Notes: generated from the sequence alone by a model not told the origin. Shown: positions 44,549 to 52,610, numbered from the stretch's first letter. The stretch is DNA of 52,610 nt from Methanosarcina sp. KYL-1 (GCF_024372725.1 NZ_VOUA01000029.1:1-52610), one strand, 5' to 3'. Made by a program: numbers and translations.

Positions 44549-45636
44549 GTACGGACGACCTCGACAGGTATTTTATAGACATAGGGTTCACTGAATTCAT
44601 TATACCTGACTTTCAGTACAATTGTAGTTTTGACGTATCCGTATTCATCGTTTAAGTTCCGGCACAGGAAGTTCAGGTCCAGATTCTCTCCGGGGCCGAT
44701 TGTGAAGTTACTTTCAAAGGGGACCACAACGTCTCTAAGAATTTCCGGAATCTCAATGGACCCGTACACAGGACTCTTATTGTTTTTATTTTCCAGGGAA
44801 AATTCCACAAAACTTATTTTTCCGTCTTTAAAGGGAATGGAAAACTCGGAGGGCCTGTATGACAATTCTTGCATTTCCTCATTATCTTCAGATTCGATGT
44901 AATTCAGGACAAGATACAAAAGTTCTCGATTTTCATTGAACCTGTAGTTTGTAAGAAAGTCCTTGTTCCCGAGAGCAATTACTTTTCCTTGCCGGAAATT
45001 CTTTGCCATTAATATTGTATGTTCTTCCCCAATTCTTTCTTCTTCAAAGAACAAATCTTTTGAAATCTCGGAACTACCATTTAATCTAAAAGGATTTTCC
45101 TCAAATGCTGTAGACTCCGTATAAACTTTCCATTCTTCCAGGGGGATAGAACAGCCTAAATTTACGGATTTGTTCTTTGAAATGTTAACGTGAGTATTCA
45201 AAAGATATTCTCGTTTGAAATAAATGTCATATGGGTCAAGAATCAGATTGGAATTGAATATGGATTCAGGCGAATCACATATCACAATCAAATTTCCTCC
45301 GTTTTCAACAAAATTCATTAAGTTTGAGGTTTCGGTATTTTCCAGGCTTCTTTTAGGATTAATAATTACAACGAGGTCAGATTCCTGCAAATTCGATTCA
45401 GCTAAATAGCCAAAGTTAGAGTTAGTCATAGAATTGTCATTTACAACATACCCTAAACTTTCAAGACCTCCTGCAAGTTCACTGAAACCGGCCGGTCCTG
45501 AGTTTTGAAGCCCGAAAAAACCTTTTGTTGAAAGATCAAAGAATATATGATTTCCTTCTTCTGAACCAGCTATCACGGGAGAAGGGATCAAGAATATGAT
45601 GAAGATTAGAAATATGGACCTCTTTGTCGTATTCAT
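44545..45636 (-). CDS. Secreted/membrane-anchored protein with DUF4350/GATase-like domain
   Basis: 363 residues from ATG 45636, preceded by GGGGTG; a GTG at 45648 has no such site. A signal peptide (SIFLIFIIFLIPSPVIAG) is followed by a Rossmann-like domain: HIFFDLSTKGFFGL, LAGGLESLGYVVN, ESDLVVIINPKRSL and MNFVENGGNLIVICDSPES. This is the arrangement of DUF4350/glutamine-amidotransferase-like folds, without an evident catalytic Cys. The C-terminal ~120 residues look like a beta-sandwich (FSLENKNNKSPVYGSIEIP). There is no C-terminal membrane helix, so it may be released or bound to the next gene's product. The family call is tentative. Confidence 0.65.
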   Translation of the reverse strand: MNTTKRSIFLIFIIFLIPSPVIAGSEEGNHIFFDLSTKGFFGLQNSGPAGFSELAGGLESLGYVVNDNSMTNSNFGYLAESNLQESDLVVIINPKRSLENTETSNLMNFVENGGNLIVICDSPESIFNSNLILDPYDIYFKREYLLNTHVNISKNKSVNLGCSIPLEEWKVYTESTAFEENPFRLNGSSEISKDLFFEEERIGEEHTILMAKNFRQGKVIALGNKDFLTNYRFNENRELLYLVLNYIESEDNEEMQELSYRPSEFSIPFKDGKISFVEFSLENKNNKSPVYGSIEIPEILRDVVVPFESNFTIGPGENLDLNFLCRNLNDEYGYVKTTIVLKVRYNEFSEPYVYKIPVEVVRT

Positions 45637-45721
45637 CAAACACCCCACGAGGATCAGCCTTTATTTTTACAGGAAACTTATGCAATTCTCCGGTGGAGAA
45701 TGCCATTTAATGTCAGGTCAT

Positions 45722-46831
45722 TTATTTAATGTCAGACCCCTTATAGTTGTTATTCACCTTATTTATAGCTTCAAGCATCTTTGCAATAAATATTGATTTA
45801 TCGAACATTTTTGCCCTCTCAATACAGGAAGCCTTATACTTCTCAGGATTTTCAGAAATAACCCTGATAGCTTCAATTATATTTTCGACATCCGGTATTG
45901 TCAGTACTCCTGTCTCCCCATTGACCACGCTTTCGAGGTATCCACCCTCGTTTACTGCTACTACGGGTTTCCCTGCTGCCATGGCTTCAATAGCTGTCAT
46001 ACCGAAATCTTCATTCATGGCAGTTGTAATATGCCCTTTACATCTGGAGTATAAATCCAGCAGTTCTTCTTCCGAGATGCTTCCTATCAAGCTTACGTTC
46101 CCCGGAAGGTTTGACATCAATTTGGATTCGTATTCAGACGCTTTATAACCATTTACATAGCCCCCCACAATAATCAATTTTTCATCGGGCATACGTCTGA
46201 AGGCTTCGATCTGCAGTTCCACGCGTTTTTCAGCATACAAACGGTTTACAGACAGCCAGAAATCTCCGCATTCATTAAAAGTAAACTTTGAAGTATCAAC
46301 CGGAGGATAAATTACAGTTGAATCTCTTAGAAGATATTTCTTAATCCTGCGCTGGGTATTGAGGGAGTTTGTAGCAATCATGCATACATTGGATAGAGAT
46401 ATTTCATATAACTCCCGATTTATTTTTGCCCAAAATATAAACGGCAGAGAAGACAAAACGGAATACTTTTGCTTGAAAAAATCGTAAAGATCATAAAATA
46501 TTCTTGCCGGAGTATGGCAATAAAAGATGTTTGGTTTATGCTTTCTTGCAGAGAAATGAGCCCAATTTCCGGAAAAAATAAAAAAATCGTATTCCTTTGA
46601 AAAATCGCACATTGAATACTTAAATAGAGCCACGGTTTGCTTAAGGCCGGGCAATTTCGGCGTTTCTCCCAGGCTTATTATGGTTATATCTTCGTATCCC
46701 ATTTTTTCAACGGCTTCAGTATCCAGGTCCGTAGTAATAACGTCTGCATTAAGTCCCCTTGCAAGTGTGAATATTAATTTTTCACCACCACCTATCGCGC
46801 CGACAAAATCATGGAAGATTGCAATCCTCAT
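45722..46831 (-). CDS. GT4 glycosyltransferase (WbaZ-like mannosyltransferase)
   Basis: 369 residues. MRIAIFHDFVGAIGGGEKLI, then NIFYCHTPARIFYDLYDFF and WLSVNRLYAEKRVELQIEAF, match the WbaZ/mannosyltransferase branch; the E-x7-E site is NEDFGMTAIEAMAAGKP. It probably adds mannose from GDP-mannose. 85 bp upstream of the three-gene overlapped operon on the same strand, so possibly cotranscribed. Confidence 0.87.
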   Translation of the reverse strand: MRIAIFHDFVGAIGGGEKLIFTLARGLNADVITTDLDTEAVEKMGYEDITIISLGETPKLPGLKQTVALFKYSMCDFSKEYDFFIFSGNWAHFSARKHKPNIFYCHTPARIFYDLYDFFKQKYSVLSSLPFIFWAKINRELYEISLSNVCMIATNSLNTQRRIKKYLLRDSTVIYPPVDTSKFTFNECGDFWLSVNRLYAEKRVELQIEAFRRMPDEKLIIVGGYVNGYKASEYESKLMSNLPGNVSLIGSISEEELLDLYSRCKGHITTAMNEDFGMTAIEAMAAGKPVVAVNEGGYLESVVNGETGVLTIPDVENIIEAIRVISENPEKYKASCIERAKMFDKSIFIAKMLEAINKVNNNYKGSDIK

Positions 46832-46948
46832 CCGGTTTCCTCACAATATATAGTTCGGTGTATCTCTTCACATTCATACCTTTCGGCTTCAATCGATATT
46901 TTATACCTGTAAATTAATTTTCAACGTTTTTTTGCAGATTCTGTAAAT

Positions 46949-46961
46949 AGTATAAAATAGT
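46949..46961 (+). promoter_or_regulatory. TATA-like box for the PIG-V-like gene
   Basis: AGTATAAAATAGT lies about 65 bases before the ATG at 47025, inside a 193-base divergent spacer; it is the best archaeal TATA match there. GGAGA precedes the start codon by six bases. Confidence 0.45.
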
Positions 46962-47024
46962 AGTTTATGGTATTTTATAGAGTGTAGCTAAACCCGGAGT
47001 GCAGCAAGAAATCGGAGAAATGTT

Positions 47025-48212
47025 ATGAATGTTATTTCATTTTTTAAAAACAGATTAAAAGACCCTGAAATCAGGTATGCTCTGATCCTGTTCTTCACCA
47101 CAAGGATTTTCCTGACACTCATCGGTGTATTATCCAGTATTGCACTGAAATCTTTTCATAAGAAGAAGTGGGTTTATTCAGAACACCTCTGGTTAGATAT
47201 CTGGGGAGTCTGGGATACCGGCTGGTATATGAGCATCTCTCAAAAGGGCTATCCTGCAATATCTCCGGATGAACTGGCCCGGCATTTTACGGAATTTGCA
47301 TTTTTTCCTTTTTACCCTCTGCTCATGAAACTTATTGGTTTCATTCTTACGGATAATTATATTGCAGGCCTGCTGATCTCCAACGCCTGTTTAATCGTAT
47401 CCTGCATTTATCTGTATAAGCTGGCAAAACTGGATGCTGACGATGCCAGCGCTCTCAGGTCTATAAAATATCTATTATTGTTTCCCGTTTCTTTCATCCT
47501 ATCGGGAGTTTTCACCGAGTCCCTCTACCTTATGCTGGTTTTGATGTGCTTCTATTATGCCAGGACGGATAGGTGGCACCTGGCAGGAGGACTGGGTTTC
47601 TTCCTGGCCCTTACAAGGTCTTTAGGGGTCCTCATCGTTTTGCCCCTGCTCTATGAAGGCCTTCAACCTCTGTTTAGTAAGGGAGTCAGCCTGAAGAATT
47701 TAAAAAGCCTGACAAATTTAATAAGTTTCAGGAATGATCTTATCCCCATTTTATCACGGCTTTCATACCTCCTGTTAATCCCCCTGGGCCTGGCTGTCTT
47801 CATGGCTTATAATTACTATCTTACCGGGGATTTCCTGGCTTTCGCCCATGCCCAGGCAGCCTGGGGCAGGCATTTCGGAAGCCCACTGCTTACGCTGCTA
47901 GATGCCTTTGACTCAAACATTAACTCTAAATTCGAAGCCGTTTTTGCGGCAGTCTCTCTTTCCGTTTTTCTGTTATTTTATAACAGGATTAGGGTTTCTT
48001 ATTGGATCTTCGGGATATATTCAATGTTAGTTCCCCTTTTTACGGGAATAATGTCCATGCCCAGGTTCATCCTGGTAATTTTTCCTATCTATATTCTGCT
48101 GGCTGACCTGACTGAAAAACGCGTTTCAGAGGAAATTGCTATACTGTCTCTGGCCCTGTTGCAGGGCTGCTTGATGGTTTTCTGGAGCAATGGCTTTAAC
48201 CTGATTATCTGA
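47025..48212 (+). CDS. PIG-V-like membrane mannosyltransferase
   Basis: 395 residues with about ten membrane helices. The outer-loop signature WGVWDTGWYMSISQKGYP and EFAFFPFYPLLMKLI are those of the PIG-V/GPI-mannosyltransferase 2 family, in which the Asp lies near the active site. Family enzymes use dolichyl-phosphate mannose at the outer face. The next gene encodes a probable polyprenyl-phosphate sugar synthase 27 bp downstream, which would supply this donor; the pairing is logical. Confidence 0.85.
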   Translation: MNVISFFKNRLKDPEIRYALILFFTTRIFLTLIGVLSSIALKSFHKKKWVYSEHLWLDIWGVWDTGWYMSISQKGYPAISPDELARHFTEFAFFPFYPLLMKLIGFILTDNYIAGLLISNACLIVSCIYLYKLAKLDADDASALRSIKYLLLFPVSFILSGVFTESLYLMLVLMCFYYARTDRWHLAGGLGFFLALTRSLGVLIVLPLLYEGLQPLFSKGVSLKNLKSLTNLISFRNDLIPILSRLSYLLLIPLGLAVFMAYNYYLTGDFLAFAHAQAAWGRHFGSPLLTLLDAFDSNINSKFEAVFAAVSLSVFLLFYNRIRVSYWIFGIYSMLVPLFTGIMSMPRFILVIFPIYILLADLTEKRVSEEIAILSLALLQGCLMVFWSNGFNLII

Positions 48213-48239
48213 GGCAGAAATGAAACTCAGGGGCAAAAA

Positions 48240-49406
48240 ATGAACACTGAATACGGAATAACGGTAATTATCCCCACTTTCAATGAAGAAAACAATATAG
48301 CTTCGATCATCCATGCAGTTAATTCAAGCTTCTCAAAAAGTGGAATTTCCGGGGAAATTCTGGTCGTTGACGATGAATCCCGGGATGAGACGATTGAAAT
48401 TGTCCGGAATATCTCCAGGAAATGCGGGAATGTAAGGATAATTGTAAGGCATGAGGACCACGGACTTTCCCAATCCGTAGTTGAAGGCTTTAAACAGGCG
48501 AATTCGGAACTTTTTCTGGTTATAGACGCAGACTTTTCTCACCCTCCCGAATTGATCCCGCGCTTTTACGAAGAAATAAAGAAGGGACATGAAGTAGTTG
48601 TCGGAAGCCGGTATATCCGGGGAGGGGGCATAAGGCAGTGGCCACTGAAGCGCCGTGTCCTGTCCCTCGGGGCCACAGGTCTCGGAAGAATCCTTTTCCC
48701 TGAAGTTACGGATCCTGTCAGCGGCTTTTTCGCCGTAAAAAAAGAGGTTGTAGAGAGAGCCCCCCTCAAACCCAGGGGATATAAGATCTTAATGGAAATC
48801 CTCGGGAAGGGGAGATGGGATTCGATATCAGAGGTTCCCTTCACCTTTAGCGATAGAAAGGGCGGGGAGAGCAAATTATCTCTGAAAATAATTCTTGAAT
48901 ATATTGAGCAGGTCCTCAATATCACGAAGTATTCCATTGATGTGCGGGATAATTCTGTCTGGAATGAATGGAAGAGGTTGTCCAGGTTCTGTTTTGTGGG
49001 GCTGTCAGGGATAGCGGTAAATATGGGAGCCCTGTATTTGCTGACAGAATACTCCGGTTTTTACTTTCTCACAGCCAGCGCAGTTGCAATAGAGTTATCG
49101 ATCATAAATAATTTTATCTGGAATGACATCTGGACATTTAAGCCGCCTGAGAACCTCTCTCCGCACAGGGAAAGCAGATTTCACCGTTTCCTGTCTTTCC
49201 AGTGCGTTTCAATTGCAAGTCTCCTGATAAACATGGGGATACTGTACTCCCTTACCGACTTTCTGGGAGTATACTACATGATTTCGAATTTTATCGGGAT
49301 ACTGGTTGTTTTCTTCTGGAATTATTTTGTTAATAGGAACCTTACCTGGAAACTGCAACCTTTTGACCGGGGCTGTGAAGAAATTTCTCCAGAAGATTTC
49401 AATTGA
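48240..49406 (+). CDS. Dolichyl-phosphate mannose synthase-like GT2 with C-terminal GtrA domain
   Basis: 388 residues. The first ~235 form the DPMS catalytic domain: TVIIPTFNEENNI, VVDDESRDETIEI, IDADFSHPPE (DxD) and VVGSRYIRGGG. Residues about 245-375 are a GtrA-like four-helix membrane domain (RFCFVGLSGIAVNMGALYLL, then FIWNDIWTF). This fusion is common in archaea; the GtrA part may help present or flip the lipid-linked sugar. Probably makes dolichyl-phosphate mannose for the PIG-V-like enzyme just upstream. Confidence 0.9.
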   Translation: MNTEYGITVIIPTFNEENNIASIIHAVNSSFSKSGISGEILVVDDESRDETIEIVRNISRKCGNVRIIVRHEDHGLSQSVVEGFKQANSELFLVIDADFSHPPELIPRFYEEIKKGHEVVVGSRYIRGGGIRQWPLKRRVLSLGATGLGRILFPEVTDPVSGFFAVKKEVVERAPLKPRGYKILMEILGKGRWDSISEVPFTFSDRKGGESKLSLKIILEYIEQVLNITKYSIDVRDNSVWNEWKRLSRFCFVGLSGIAVNMGALYLLTEYSGFYFLTASAVAIELSIINNFIWNDIWTFKPPENLSPHRESRFHRFLSFQCVSIASLLINMGILYSLTDFLGVYYMISNFIGILVVFFWNYFVNRNLTWKLQPFDRGCEEISPEDFN

Positions 49407-49462
49407 ACGTGATTTCTTTCTCTTCTTCTTTTTTTATTTAAATTCCTCTTATTTCAACTAAT

Positions 49463-49594
49463 TTTTCCTTATTTTTGCTCCTTATTTTAGTAAACTTTTC
49501 CTTATTTTTGCTCCTTATTTCAGTAAACTTTTCCTTATTTTTGTTCCTTATTTTCAGTAAATTTTCCTTATTTTATCCTTATTTAGGCAAGTTT
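49463..49594. repeat. 33-bp tandem repeat overlapping a gene end
   Basis: TTTTCCTTATTTTTG begins at 49463, 49496, 49529 and 49562, a constant 33-base period, with degenerate units beyond. The array extends into the 3' end of the minus-strand GT4 gene (stop 49581-49579), whose last 15 codons (KLTEIKTKIRKNLPK) match the repeat. 33 bp is 11 codons. Confidence 0.88.
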
Positions 49595-50826
49595 TTCCTT
49601 ATTTTTGTTTTTATTTCAGTTAATTTTCCATAGTGTGAGAGGATTTTTACAAAAGCCTCGTCCCAACCATATTTTTCAGCCTTGAGAAAGGCAGAAACAG
49701 ACATTTCTCCATATGATGAATTTCCCTCATCTCCCTTCATCTCATCTCCCTTAATTACTCTCTTCACCCCTTCTGCAATCTCTCTTTCCCCCAGCCCCAC
49801 AATAAACCCGTCAACGCCATCTTCTACCAGCCCCTGCGCTGCGTTATACTTCTCCTTAACCGTCACCACCGGCACCCCGCAGGCAAACGCCTCGATCACC
49901 ACCATCCCGAAGCCCTCCCTGGAAGAAGGCAGCACGAATACTTTTGAGGCTTTTATTTTTCCTATGAGGGCTTCATACTCCTGAAAACCCGCAAACTCCA
50001 CAATCTCCTGCATGCCGGTTTCATCCGCAAGTTTCTCAAGCGCTGCTTTTTCAGGCCCGTCCCCCACAATGCAGCACCTGAGAGCCGGAAAGTCGTCTTT
50101 CAGGAGAGCTACCGCTTTGATCAGGACACCGACGTTTTTTTCTTTAATGAGCCGCCCGGCAAAAATGACATCATAACGTTTTCCTTCCTGCTCAACAGAA
50201 ACCCGGCATCTTTCCGTTCCAGCAGAAGCCCGGCATCCTTTCGCTTCGATCCCGGAAATCCTTTTAAGATCGATCCCGTTTGAGACTACCTTTATCTTAT
50301 CCTCAGGGACTCCAAGAGTTTCAAGCCTTTTCTTTGTCCAATCAGAAACCGCTATATTATCCGCGGAAATCTTTGCGACCGCGTATTCTACCATTTTTCC
50401 GAAAAACCCGGCTCTTCCCAGGTATTCATACCAGTAATCGTCCCAGACTTCATGCCAGGTATAGACTGCAGGGCTCTTTTTTAAAACCGAGACCGCTTTT
50501 ACGGTAAAACAGGAAAAATAAGGAAAGACGCTCACATCAATAATATCGAAGTTTTCTTTCCGGAGAGGGTAGAACAGTTTTGCGGCAAACAACAGGGCTT
50601 CGGAAATAGAACGCTTTCCACCAACGTAGAGGTCCCTGGCTTTGCAGACTCCGTGCAGGGTCATGCCCTCATATTCAAGAACATCTTCGCCTTCCCACCA
50701 CTTGATTCCGAAGAGGTGCACTTCGTCCCCGCGGGCTGCCAGGCGCTTTCCAAGCTCATGAATGCGCATTTCTGCGCCGCCTTTGACCCAGGGGTAGACA
50801 GCGTCGTAGACGAAGGCGATTTTCAT
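49579..50826 (-). CDS. GT4 glycosyltransferase
   Basis: 415 residues from ATG 50826 (MKIAFVYDAVYPWVKGGAEM); nine extra open codons upstream are not family-like. Donor site VIFAGRLIKEKNVGVLI and the E-x7-E motif SREGFGMVVIEAFACGVP. A short charged insert (about 190-215) and the repeat-derived basic tail KTKIRKNLPK are unusual. It starts 4 bp after the stop of the GT2 gene, so they form an operon. Adds a sugar to the surface glycan; sugar unknown. Confidence 0.88.
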   Translation of the reverse strand: MKIAFVYDAVYPWVKGGAEMRIHELGKRLAARGDEVHLFGIKWWEGEDVLEYEGMTLHGVCKARDLYVGGKRSISEALLFAAKLFYPLRKENFDIIDVSVFPYFSCFTVKAVSVLKKSPAVYTWHEVWDDYWYEYLGRAGFFGKMVEYAVAKISADNIAVSDWTKKRLETLGVPEDKIKVVSNGIDLKRISGIEAKGCRASAGTERCRVSVEQEGKRYDVIFAGRLIKEKNVGVLIKAVALLKDDFPALRCCIVGDGPEKAALEKLADETGMQEIVEFAGFQEYEALIGKIKASKVFVLPSSREGFGMVVIEAFACGVPVVTVKEKYNAAQGLVEDGVDGFIVGLGEREIAEGVKRVIKGDEMKGDEGNSSYGEMSVSAFLKAEKYGWDEAFVKILSHYGKLTEIKTKIRKNLPK

Positions 50827-50830
50827 TATT

Positions 50831-51961
50831 TCACCAGTCGGCGTCCGTATCAAGGAGCATTACGCTTACAAAGATTGCAGAAAAAATCAGCTGGAACCCA
50901 ACTGCCGCAAGGACCATTGAAATAACTGCGGATTCCACCTCTTCAAGAGACCCGTATCCGGAAATAATCCAGTTGTAGGCAACTTTCAGCCCGAGGATGA
51001 GGCCGGAGCCCAGGATAAGGGAGCCTCCAAGCAGTTCTTTTTCAAGGGAATGGTAGCTCAGCCATTTTTTAGAACTGCCGTTATTATTCTTGTAGATCCC
51101 GTGGATCAGGCCGTATGTTTTCATATACCCGCCAGTGGCCAGGATTTGCCCGCCAATGATTAAGAGCATGCTGCCTAAAATGAAGGAGTGAAGCCTGTTT
51201 ACGACGGCGTTTCCTGTCAGCAGGAGGGTTGTAGTTATGAGAAAACCGAGGATGAAGACAAAAGCTCCGGGAAGGTAGAGGAAAGGTATCGGGCGGTACA
51301 GCATCATGAACCGTACATGCCGCCATCCGTCCCGGAAGGAGCGCAGTTTGGAGGGGGCTTTTCGTGAGTAGTAACTTATAGGGACTTCCTTTATCCTGAG
51401 CCCGCTTTTTGCGGCTTCTATTATCATTTCGGATGCCAGTTCCATGCCGTGGGTCTTGAGGTTCATATTTTCAAGGGCTTCTTTCGTAAAGGCCCTCATC
51501 CCACAGTGGGCATCCGAGATCTCTGTCTTGAAAAGCAGGTTAAGCATGCCTGTGAGGAGGGGGTTTCCGATGTACTGGTGCAGCCAGGGCATGGCTCCTT
51601 TCTTGATATCACCTTTGAGCCGCGTACCTATTACGAAATCCGCTTCACCTTTCATAAGAGGGTCCAGAAATCCCGGCAGCTCCAGCAGGTCATAGGTATT
51701 GTCGGCATCCGCAATAGCTATGTAGTCCCCGCTTGCATACGCAAGTCCCGTTAGATACGCATTCCCGTACCCCTTGATAGGGCCGAGCACCTTTGCCCCC
51801 ATGGATGCCGCAATTTCGGCGGTCCTATCCGAAGAATTGTCAGCAACAATTACCTCCCCTTCAATCCCATATTTATTGAATACTGTATGGGCTTTTTCTA
51901 TGCATGTCCGGATAGTTTCTTCTTCATTCATCGAAGGCATTACGATGGAAAGGGAGGGCAT
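50831..51961 (-). CDS. GT2 glycosyltransferase with C-terminal membrane helices
   Basis: 376 residues. SIVMPSMNEEETIRTCI, IVADNSSDRTAEIA and IADADNTYDLLE (DxD) mark a GT2 catalytic domain; DAHCGMRAFTKEAL is typical of polyprenyl-phosphate sugar transferases. The C-terminal ~150 residues contain four membrane helices (about 230-255, 262-285, 310-335, 345-370). It likely makes a lipid-linked monosaccharide at the cytoplasmic face, a third enzyme of this type in the locus, so several lipid-linked donors may be used. First gene of a two-gene operon. Confidence 0.87.
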   Translation of the reverse strand: MPSLSIVMPSMNEEETIRTCIEKAHTVFNKYGIEGEVIVADNSSDRTAEIAASMGAKVLGPIKGYGNAYLTGLAYASGDYIAIADADNTYDLLELPGFLDPLMKGEADFVIGTRLKGDIKKGAMPWLHQYIGNPLLTGMLNLLFKTEISDAHCGMRAFTKEALENMNLKTHGMELASEMIIEAAKSGLRIKEVPISYYSRKAPSKLRSFRDGWRHVRFMMLYRPIPFLYLPGAFVFILGFLITTTLLLTGNAVVNRLHSFILGSMLLIIGGQILATGGYMKTYGLIHGIYKNNNGSSKKWLSYHSLEKELLGGSLILGSGLILGLKVAYNWIISGYGSLEEVESAVISMVLAAVGFQLIFSAIFVSVMLLDTDADW

Positions 51962-52104
51962 GTCGATTTATACAGCTTATTGCTTAATAACTATTTTGAT
52001 GTAATTTATTTTAAGGCAGGCTGCTTTTAAGTTCATTCCCGGGATTCCTGAGACTCCGGGTTGAAAGGCCTTTTGTAACCGGTAGAGAAAATCCTCTTTA
52101 AGCT

Positions 52105-52118
52105 CAAATATATAAAGG
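52105..52118 (+). promoter_or_regulatory. TATA-like box for the interrupted flavodoxin-like gene
   Basis: CAAATATATAAAGG is a strong archaeal TATA match about 105 bases before the ATG at 52221. A perfect palindrome, CCGGAATTTTCCGG (52149-52162), lies just after the expected transcription start and could be an operator. Confidence 0.5.
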
Positions 52119-52220
52119 ATAAATAAAGTAATTTTAAGAAGGGGCCGTCCGGAATTTTCCGGGATTTACTTTTATTTTTAAGTTCTTTATCGAAACAAAG
52201 TTTTCAATAAAGTGGGGATC

Positions 52221-52265
52221 ATGGTCAAAGTAAACGTCATATTCTATAGTTATACGGGCACATCC
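52221..52265 (+). pseudogene. 5' fragment of a flavodoxin-like gene interrupted by an IS
   Basis: ATG at 52221 with GGGGATC just upstream encodes MVKVNVIFYSYTGTS: one beta strand and the flavodoxin FMN-phosphate loop (S/T-x-T-G-x-T/S). The gene then runs directly into the right end of an IS200/IS605-type element at about 52266; the frame continues into IS sequence only as an artefact to 52430. The rest of the gene would lie beyond the window, past the element. Fifteen codons are too few to name the exact flavoprotein. Confidence 0.55.
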
Positions 52266-52400
52266 GTGAACTACCCCTCCCTAAAACCTTCGCCTGACGG
52301 CTCAGGTTTTGAGGAATGGGCTTCCTGCTTCATTCCCCGGAGTAAGCTCCGCAAGTCCACAGGCTCTTCCCCACGTTCCGCAGGTGTCAAGTTACAATCG
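52266..52400 (-). ncRNA. Candidate TnpB omega RNA (reRNA) scaffold
   Basis: In IS605-group elements the RNA guide of TnpB comes from the right end: scaffold stem-loops overlap the end of tnpB, and the guide is the host DNA just past the end. Three stem-loops between 52283 and 52351 and the GGTAGTTCAC terminus fit this. The guide would then be the minus-strand reading of 52265 downwards (starts GGATGTGCCCGTATAAC), that is, flavodoxin-gene sequence. Confidence 0.5.
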
Positions 52401-52610
52401 GATTTTGAGCTTGAAGTGCAAATTTTTTGATATTAATAGCGGCATTTATGTCCCTGTCATGTTTTGTTTTACACCCAGGGCACTCCCATTCCCTAACATC
52501 CAGAGTTATGTTTGAATTGTGATACCCGCAAACGTTACAAAGCTTTGTTGATGGCTCAAACCTCCCTATCCTTAACAGGGTTTTCCCGAACCATTCAGCT
52601 TTATACACTA
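52387..52610 (-). CDS. tnpB: RNA-guided endonuclease TnpB, C-terminal part
   Basis: The frame is open to the right edge, so only about 73 C-terminal residues are seen. They hold the TnpB zinc ribbon CNVCGYHN...CPGCKTKH and the last RuvC motif HDRDINAAINI with its catalytic Asp, preceded by RFEPSTKLC. TnpB cuts DNA using an RNA guide from the element's end and helps the transposon persist. The visible domains are intact; whether the rest is functional is unknown. Confidence 0.88.
   Translation of the reverse strand, partial: VYKAEWFGKTLLRIGRFEPSTKLCNVCGYHNSNITLDVREWECPGCKTKHDRDINAAINIKKFALQAQNPIVT

Larger units (their letters stand above)
52266..52610 (-). mobile_element. IS200/IS605-type element, right end (partial)
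   Basis: The element runs off the right edge. Its right end reads GGTAGTTCAC on the minus strand, a typical IS605-group terminus, preceded by three stem-loops (AAAACCT 52283/AGGTTTT 52304; GGAATG 52313/CATTCC 52331; CGGAG 52338/CTCCG 52347). The C-terminus of TnpB is upstream of these. The left end and any TnpA gene are outside the window. Confidence 0.75.

Noticed and set aside
52221-52265. Reading the interrupted gene as WrbA with a one-base frameshift (Y-G-H-I in another frame)
   Set aside because: The unshifted frame already gives a proper flavodoxin loop (S-Y-T-G-T-S), so no frameshift is needed.

Overview
The window looks like a chromosome segment from a methanogenic archaeon of the genus Methanosarcina or a very close relative. 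The pointers are a protein resembling the Methanosarcina 'sarcinarray' family, surface proteins with PGF-CTERM-like tails, adjacent Mre11 and Rad50, a one-subunit AglB/STT3 oligosaccharyltransferase, archaeal TATA boxes (TTTATAAA, AATATATAAAG) and occasional TTG starts. No tRNA, rRNA or CRISPR array was seen. All family calls come from reading motifs, not from database searches.

Layout. 1-5.5 kb: surface proteins (end of a PGF-CTERM protein, a 1385-residue membrane-anchored protein, a sarcinarray-like protein translationally coupled to it). 5.5-8.5 kb, minus strand: a rubrerythrin whose N-terminus is cut off next to a 160-bp element with inverted-repeat ends, then an MFS transporter and a CPBP protease-like membrane protein. 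8.9-14.3 kb: mre11-rad50. 14.5-19.6 kb, minus strand: a homologue of the human nuclease CDIN1 (C15orf41), a Cys-rich repeat protein of unknown function, prs, moaC, a 61-residue protein and nnr. 20.1-21.5 kb: a TrkA-N/DHH phosphoesterase.

21.9-52 kb is a large surface-glycan locus built around AglB. It contains a sugar epimerase, several GT2 and GT4 glycosyltransferases, two flippases, a CapK-like adenylate-forming enzyme, a methyltransferase, a kinase-like protein, an O-acyltransferase, two related GT-C membrane glycosyltransferases, a PIG-V-like mannosyltransferase, a DPMS-GtrA protein, and an unrecognised two-gene membrane module joined by 4-nt overlaps to a GT4 gene. The likely logic is that sugars are activated and assembled on a lipid carrier, flipped, and transferred to proteins by AglB, with lipid-linked sugars feeding GT-C enzymes outside the membrane. 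The part from about 26.9 to 36.3 kb is clearly more AT-rich than its flanks, as expected for an exchangeable glycan cassette. The window ends in an IS200/IS605-type element (TnpB C-terminus plus right end) inserted in the phosphate-binding loop of a flavodoxin-like gene.

Two themes recur. First, genes broken or remodelled by small events: the rubrerythrin lesion, the IS insertion, a 158-bp partial duplication of the epimerase gene, and a leftover N-terminus of a membrane glycosyltransferase. Second, short tandem repeats of unrelated sequence (4, 13, 14, 15, 16, 24 and 33 bp), several of which start exactly at or just inside a stop codon.
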